This document shows positions 62,750-64,000 of a stretch of 64,000 nt of DNA, in pieces. The notes below the pieces were generated by a model. That model saw only the letters and a list, made by a program, of their open reading frames with translations, was not told the DNA's origin and did not search any database. A program made the position numbers and the translations under genes. Source of the stretch: Anabaena cylindrica PCC 7122 (GTDB lineage: Bacteria > Cyanobacteriota > Cyanobacteriia > Cyanobacteriales > Nostocaceae); assembly GCF_000317695.1 (NCBI RefSeq), contig NC_019771.1, forward strand, positions 1,444,001 through 1,508,000, given 5' to 3'. Position 1 is the first letter of the stretch. Every line of letters starts with the position of its first letter.

Positions 62750-63559
62750 ATGACTAATGAAGTGAAAGGAATGCAATTAAATCTTAAAGGGCTGAAAAAA
62801 TCTTTTGGAAACAAAACTGTTTTAGAAGGAATTGATTTGGAGATTCAGCCAGGAGAATTTGTGGCCATTGTGGGACGAAGTGGCTGTGGTAAAAGTACAA
62901 TGTTGCGTTTAGTTGCTGGGTTAGATGCTCCTAGTGACGGGGATATTTTGTTAAATGGTAAATATAATGAGCAGCGCATTAATCCAACTATCCGCATGAT
63001 GTTTCAAGATGCACGACTTTTACCTTGGCAACGAGTGTTAACAAATGTAGAGTTAGGTTTATTAGGTTCTAACTCCAAAGTTTATGCCAAGCAAACCGCT
63101 GTACAAATGCTGCGTGCAGTGGGCTTAGAAGACCGCGCCCTCGAATGGCCTTCTGTCCTTTCCGGTGGACAACAGCAACGGGTAGCTTTAGCTAGGGCGT
63201 TGGCAACTAAACCTTCTTTATTACTACTAGATGAACCCTTGGGGGCGTTGGATGCCCTAACCAGAATTGAAATGCAGCAATTATTAGAACGTTTGTGGCA
63301 AGAACAAGGATTTACAGCACTGTTAATTACCCATGATGTTGAAGAAGCGGTTGTACTAGCAGACCGAGTAATTTTGCTTGAAAATGGTCAAATTAGTATG
63401 AATCTGAAAATTGACCTGCCACGTCCACGGGCTAGAGGAGATGCAAAGTTTGCAAAAACCGTGGAGAGAATCTTAGATAGAGTAATGGGTAAGCAAAAAT
63501 CCCCACAAAAAGAATTGATAGCCGAATCTCCTTATTTGCTGAGTTCAATGTCTGCATAA
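62750..63559 (+). CDS. ssuB: ABC transporter ATPase, SsuB/TauB-like
   Basis: The start at 62750 follows GAGAGG; the 269-residue product has Walker A GRSGCGKST, Q-loop MMFQDARLLPW, signature LSGGQQQRVALARALA, Walker B LLLLDEPLGALDA and the H-loop ITHDVEEAV. The DARLLPW Q-loop is characteristic of nitrate/sulfonate/taurine importers. A lipoprotein binding protein begins downstream at 63850. With porin and flavin reductase nearby, aliphatic sulfonate uptake is the best guess; cyanate, nitrate or other anions are alternatives. Confidence 0.87.
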   Translation: MTNEVKGMQLNLKGLKKSFGNKTVLEGIDLEIQPGEFVAIVGRSGCGKSTMLRLVAGLDAPSDGDILLNGKYNEQRINPTIRMMFQDARLLPWQRVLTNVELGLLGSNSKVYAKQTAVQMLRAVGLEDRALEWPSVLSGGQQQRVALARALATKPSLLLLDEPLGALDALTRIEMQQLLERLWQEQGFTALLITHDVEEAVVLADRVILLENGQISMNLKIDLPRPRARGDAKFAKTVERILDRVMGKQKSPQKELIAESPYLLSSMSA

Positions 63560-63775
63560 ATGCCGAAAAGCGATTCAAATTCCTGGTCATGTGCGGTGTG
63601 CGATCGCTGTATTCCCAAAATTGCCCATACTTTTAATAGAAAAGCTCATCCTTTTGGCGATCGAGTTAAAGCTTTTTTAGGTTCTGATTTTGGTCATTGG
63701 GATCTGCCAGATATTACTGCCGTTGTTACTAATTCCTACACTTTTGTAGTAAAACTTACGCAAGTGTCACACTAA
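63560..63775 (+). pseudogene. Probable C-terminal relic of an amidohydrolase-family gene
   Basis: The 71-codon frame starts on the ATG directly after the ssuB stop. Its section AHPFGDRVKAFLGSDFGHWD followed by LPDITAVVTNSYTFV resembles the end of amidohydrolase-2 proteins ('...R(V/L)..xxGSDIGHWDVPDMxxVLxEAYE'). The N-terminal barrel is missing, and the 3' end runs into a repeat-like sequence (ACTTACGCAAGTGTCACACT). A metal-ligand Asp (GSD) is still present. Probably a decayed member of the same cluster. Confidence 0.55.
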
Positions 63776-63849
63776 ACATCTATTTTATGGTGCTTGAAAA
63801 TTAATTCAATTTTGAATTGAAGCCAAGTTAACAAGAGGTAAATAAATTT

Positions 63850-64000
63850 ATGGAAGATTGGCAAAATAAGTTTGAATCATGGAAAGTCCGACGTATAAAC
63901 CGTCGTAACACACTATTTTTTCTTGGACACAGCTTAGTCTTATCTATTCTGCTATTTAGTTGCAGTAACTCACCAAATAACACTCAAAAACAAGCAAATT
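63850..64000 (+). CDS. ssuA-like: ABC transporter substrate-binding lipoprotein, N-terminal end (runs off the window)
   Basis: The ATG at 63850 has AGAGGT upstream. The visible 50 residues are a charged start (EDWQNKFESWKVRRINRRN), a hydrophobic core and the lipobox LLFSC (lipid attachment Cys), then a Ser/Asn/Thr/Gln linker. Its position after ssuB suggests the periplasmic sulfonate/nitrate-type binding protein, but the ligand-binding domain is outside the window, so the family is inferred from the neighbourhood. Confidence 0.7.
   Translation, partial: MEDWQNKFESWKVRRINRRNTLFFLGHSLVLSILLFSCSNSPNNTQKQAN

Noticed and set aside
1..64000. rRNA, tRNA or prophage structural genes
   Set aside because: I scanned intergenic regions for T-loop motifs and long conserved RNA blocks and saw none; no capsid, terminase or tail proteins are encoded.

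Overview
The window looks like DNA from a filamentous, probably heterocyst-forming cyanobacterium (Nostocales). The evidence is low GC content, scattered HIP1 octamers (GCGATCGC), small dispersed palindromic repeats of the Nostoc/Anabaena type, and gene families typical of that order: TPR-CHAT proteins, NACHT NTPases, SLH/OprB porins and CadD-like transporters. It reads as a plasmid-like or genomic-island half full of mobile elements (1-38 kb), followed by a more orderly metabolic half (38-64 kb). The assignment is inference from sequence character; no rRNA or tRNA gene was seen.

1-9.5 kb: a Tn3-family transposon (tnpA, an XRE/zinc-ribbon regulator, a tyrosine recombinase) has split a DEAD/DEAH helicase gene. 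Both of its terminal inverted repeats are interrupted by copies of the same group II intron in mirror orientation. The right-hand intron can be delimited to the base (5354-7748), and removing it restores a perfect 38-bp Tn3-type end. The intron's EBS1 loop pairs with the inverted repeat, so the repeat itself looks like the homing site. 9.6-14 kb: a frameshifted TPR-CHAT (caspase-like) gene with nine 126-bp repeats, preceded by a probable DUF4384 partner. 14-15.5 kb: two small secreted proteins. 15.5-21.2 kb: a codirectional dnaN-dnaX-holA block encoding sliding clamp and clamp-loader subunits. Its dnaN is split by a 1350-bp insertion sequence with a 6-bp target duplication.

21-33 kb: a decayed defence and mobility island. 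It holds a HigA relic, a NACHT (STAND) NTPase pseudogene, and two inverted ISAzo13-type copies that have flipped the DNA between them, separating the two halves of a zeta-toxin gene. It also holds a dying Tn7-like transposon: truncated TnsA, a TnsB that appears fused to the tail of TnsC, TniQ with an in-frame stop, and one end with repeated TnsB-type sites. An HsdS relic and a VapBC pair follow. 33-38 kb: a Xer-like recombinase and nested IS wreckage (an IS701-like relic, an ISAs1 element split by an IS4-family element, and an ISL3 tail).

38-64 kb: sulfur and redox metabolism. A Crp/Fnr regulator and an Rrf2 regulator without Fe-S cysteines flank cysK. Three CadD-family transporters, two TauE/SafE permeases (one with a DUF1634 partner) and an amino-acid permease lie nearby. 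A long minus-strand group encodes an aldo-keto reductase, a threonine-dehydratase-like lyase, a methyltransferase, an SDR, an AprA-like flavoprotein, a two-cluster ferredoxin, a truncated 2-hydroxyacid dehydrogenase and a prohibitin. Divergent from it are an OprB-type porin, a nitroreductase and the start of an SsuB/SsuA-type ABC transporter. Together these suggest uptake and oxidation or reduction of an organosulfur compound, but the substrate cannot be read from sequence. Small repeats and MITE-like elements have entered several of these genes and gaps.
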